Source: Pseudomonas mandelii (lineage in GTDB: Bacteria > Pseudomonadota > Gammaproteobacteria > Pseudomonadales > Pseudomonadaceae). From it: a stretch of 64,000 nucleotides of DNA. How positions within the stretch are numbered: position 1 is the stretch's first letter; each line of letters starts with the position of its first letter. Location of the stretch: the NCBI RefSeq assembly GCF_024138395.1, contig NZ_JAMYDU010000021.1, forward strand, positions 1-64,000, given 5' to 3'. The notes beneath the pieces are model-generated. The model saw nothing but the letters and a program-made list of their open reading frames with translations, did no database searches and had not been told where the DNA came from. Position numbers and translations under genes: made by a program. Below, piece after piece: positions 63,423 through 64,000 of the stretch.

Positions 63423-64000
63423 TAACGAGCGTCTCGGGTGATGGTCCAGCGTTGCAGGAAGGTGCCGGCATCGACCTCACCGGTGATGCGGTGGCTGCGG
63501 CGCTCTTCGCCGTCGGGGCCGATCCACAACAGGCTTGGTGGCCCCGGCACTTTATAACGGCCGAGCAGTTCGCGGCTGGCGGCATTGTCGGCGGTGACGT
63601 CCAGCCGTAGCAAGCGCACATCGCTGAGCGCTTGCAGGACCTGCGCTTTGCCGAAGACCTTTTTTTCCATGACTTTGCACGACACACACCAGTCGGCGTA
63701 GTAGTCCAGCAGTACCCATTGGCCCTGCAGCCTGGCCGCGTCGAGTTCGCGTTGCAGGGCGGCGGGTTCCTTGACCGTGGTGAAGGCATCATGAGCGCTG
63801 GGCGCGGCAGCGCCGGTACGGCCGGCGCTATACACCTGCAGCGGCTGATACGGATCGTCACCGCCACCCGCCGCACCGACCATCAGCAGGCTGCCCCACA
63901 GTCCCAACAACAGCGAACTGGCGCCGAACAGTTGGGCGATGCGGCCGAAGCCTTCGGATTGTTTCCACGCGCTGTAGGCAGCGATCAGCAACAAGGCGCC
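63422..64000 (-). CDS. dsbD: DsbD-like thiol:disulfide interchange protein, C-terminal part
   Basis: Only the last 193 codons are in the window; the 5' end lies beyond 64000. Visible are the last transmembrane helices (LLIAAYSAWK..., FGASSLLLGLWGSLLMVG) and the periplasmic gamma-type thioredoxin domain with CVSC in DYYADWCVSCKVMEKKV and GPPSLLWIG. DsbD moves electrons from cytosolic thioredoxin to DsbC/DsbG. Cluster order suggests the second copy found in Pseudomonas (dsbD2), which I cannot confirm. Confidence 0.88.
   Translation of the reverse strand, partial: GALLLIAAYSAWKQSEGFGRIAQLFGASSLLLGLWGSLLMVGAAGGGDDPYQPLQVYSAGRTGAAAPSAHDAFTTVKEPAALQRELDAARLQGQWVLLDYYADWCVSCKVMEKKVFGKAQVLQALSDVRLLRLDVTADNAASRELLGRYKVPGPPSLLWIGPDGEERRSHRITGEVDAGTFLQRWTITRDAR

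Overview
The window reads as chromosomal DNA of a fluorescent Pseudomonas (P. fluorescens group). The evidence is a pyoverdine locus (pvdS, pvdL), an acyclic-terpene (atu) cluster in the Pseudomonas gene order, Pseudomonas-type REP doublets (core GTAGGAGCGAGGCTTGCCCG), high-GC codon use and many large phosphorelay proteins. I see no rRNA, tRNA, CRISPR array, transposase or prophage. The window ends inside a dsbD-like gene at 64000.

0-8 kb is stress and redox housekeeping: HtpX protease, AlaA-type aminotransferase, MsrB, glutathione peroxidase with an OhrR-like MarR regulator, a hybrid histidine kinase, and an ATPase gene coupled to a free-methionine-(R)-sulfoxide reductase. 8-19 kb is dominated by signalling: an HD-GYP protein with a split core, a BvgS/RocS-like unorthodox sensor with its LuxR-type response regulator, a lone RocR-like receiver, an EAL phosphodiesterase and dgt.

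19-36 kb is mixed core genome. It holds a yqjD/yqjE-type envelope operon, an Amt ammonium channel, a CPA2 cation/proton antiporter, an apparently SOS-controlled gene of unknown function behind a near-perfect LexA box, an RluA-type pseudouridine synthase, molybdenum cofactor genes (mobA divergent from moaB-moeA), YegS lipid kinase, a NarL-type two-component pair, a degenerate Hpt-like protein beside cheV (with a candidate FliA promoter), a MOSC protein, PpnP and a DEDDh exonuclease.

35-44.7 kb carries atuABCDEF on the minus strand and divergent atuR. Two copies of a 16-bp operator lie in opposite orientation in the shared intergenic region. Together the products activate and carboxylate citronellyl/geranyl-CoA and hydrate the product. 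atuG and atuH do not follow atuF here.

45.6-61.7 kb is the chromophore and regulator part of a pyoverdine locus. It holds a siderophore-type GNAT acetyltransferase, the sigma factor gene pvdS behind a TTGACA-17-TAATTT promoter overlapped by a Fur-box-like sequence, a candidate PvdS-dependent iron-starvation box, the 4,327-residue NRPS PvdL (acyl ligase-T-C-A-T-C-A-T-E-C-A-T) and an alpha/beta hydrolase. The last 2 kb is a dsbD-tlpA-dsbG-like thiol-redox operon, of which dsbD is cut by the window edge. Six REP doublets sit in the gaps.
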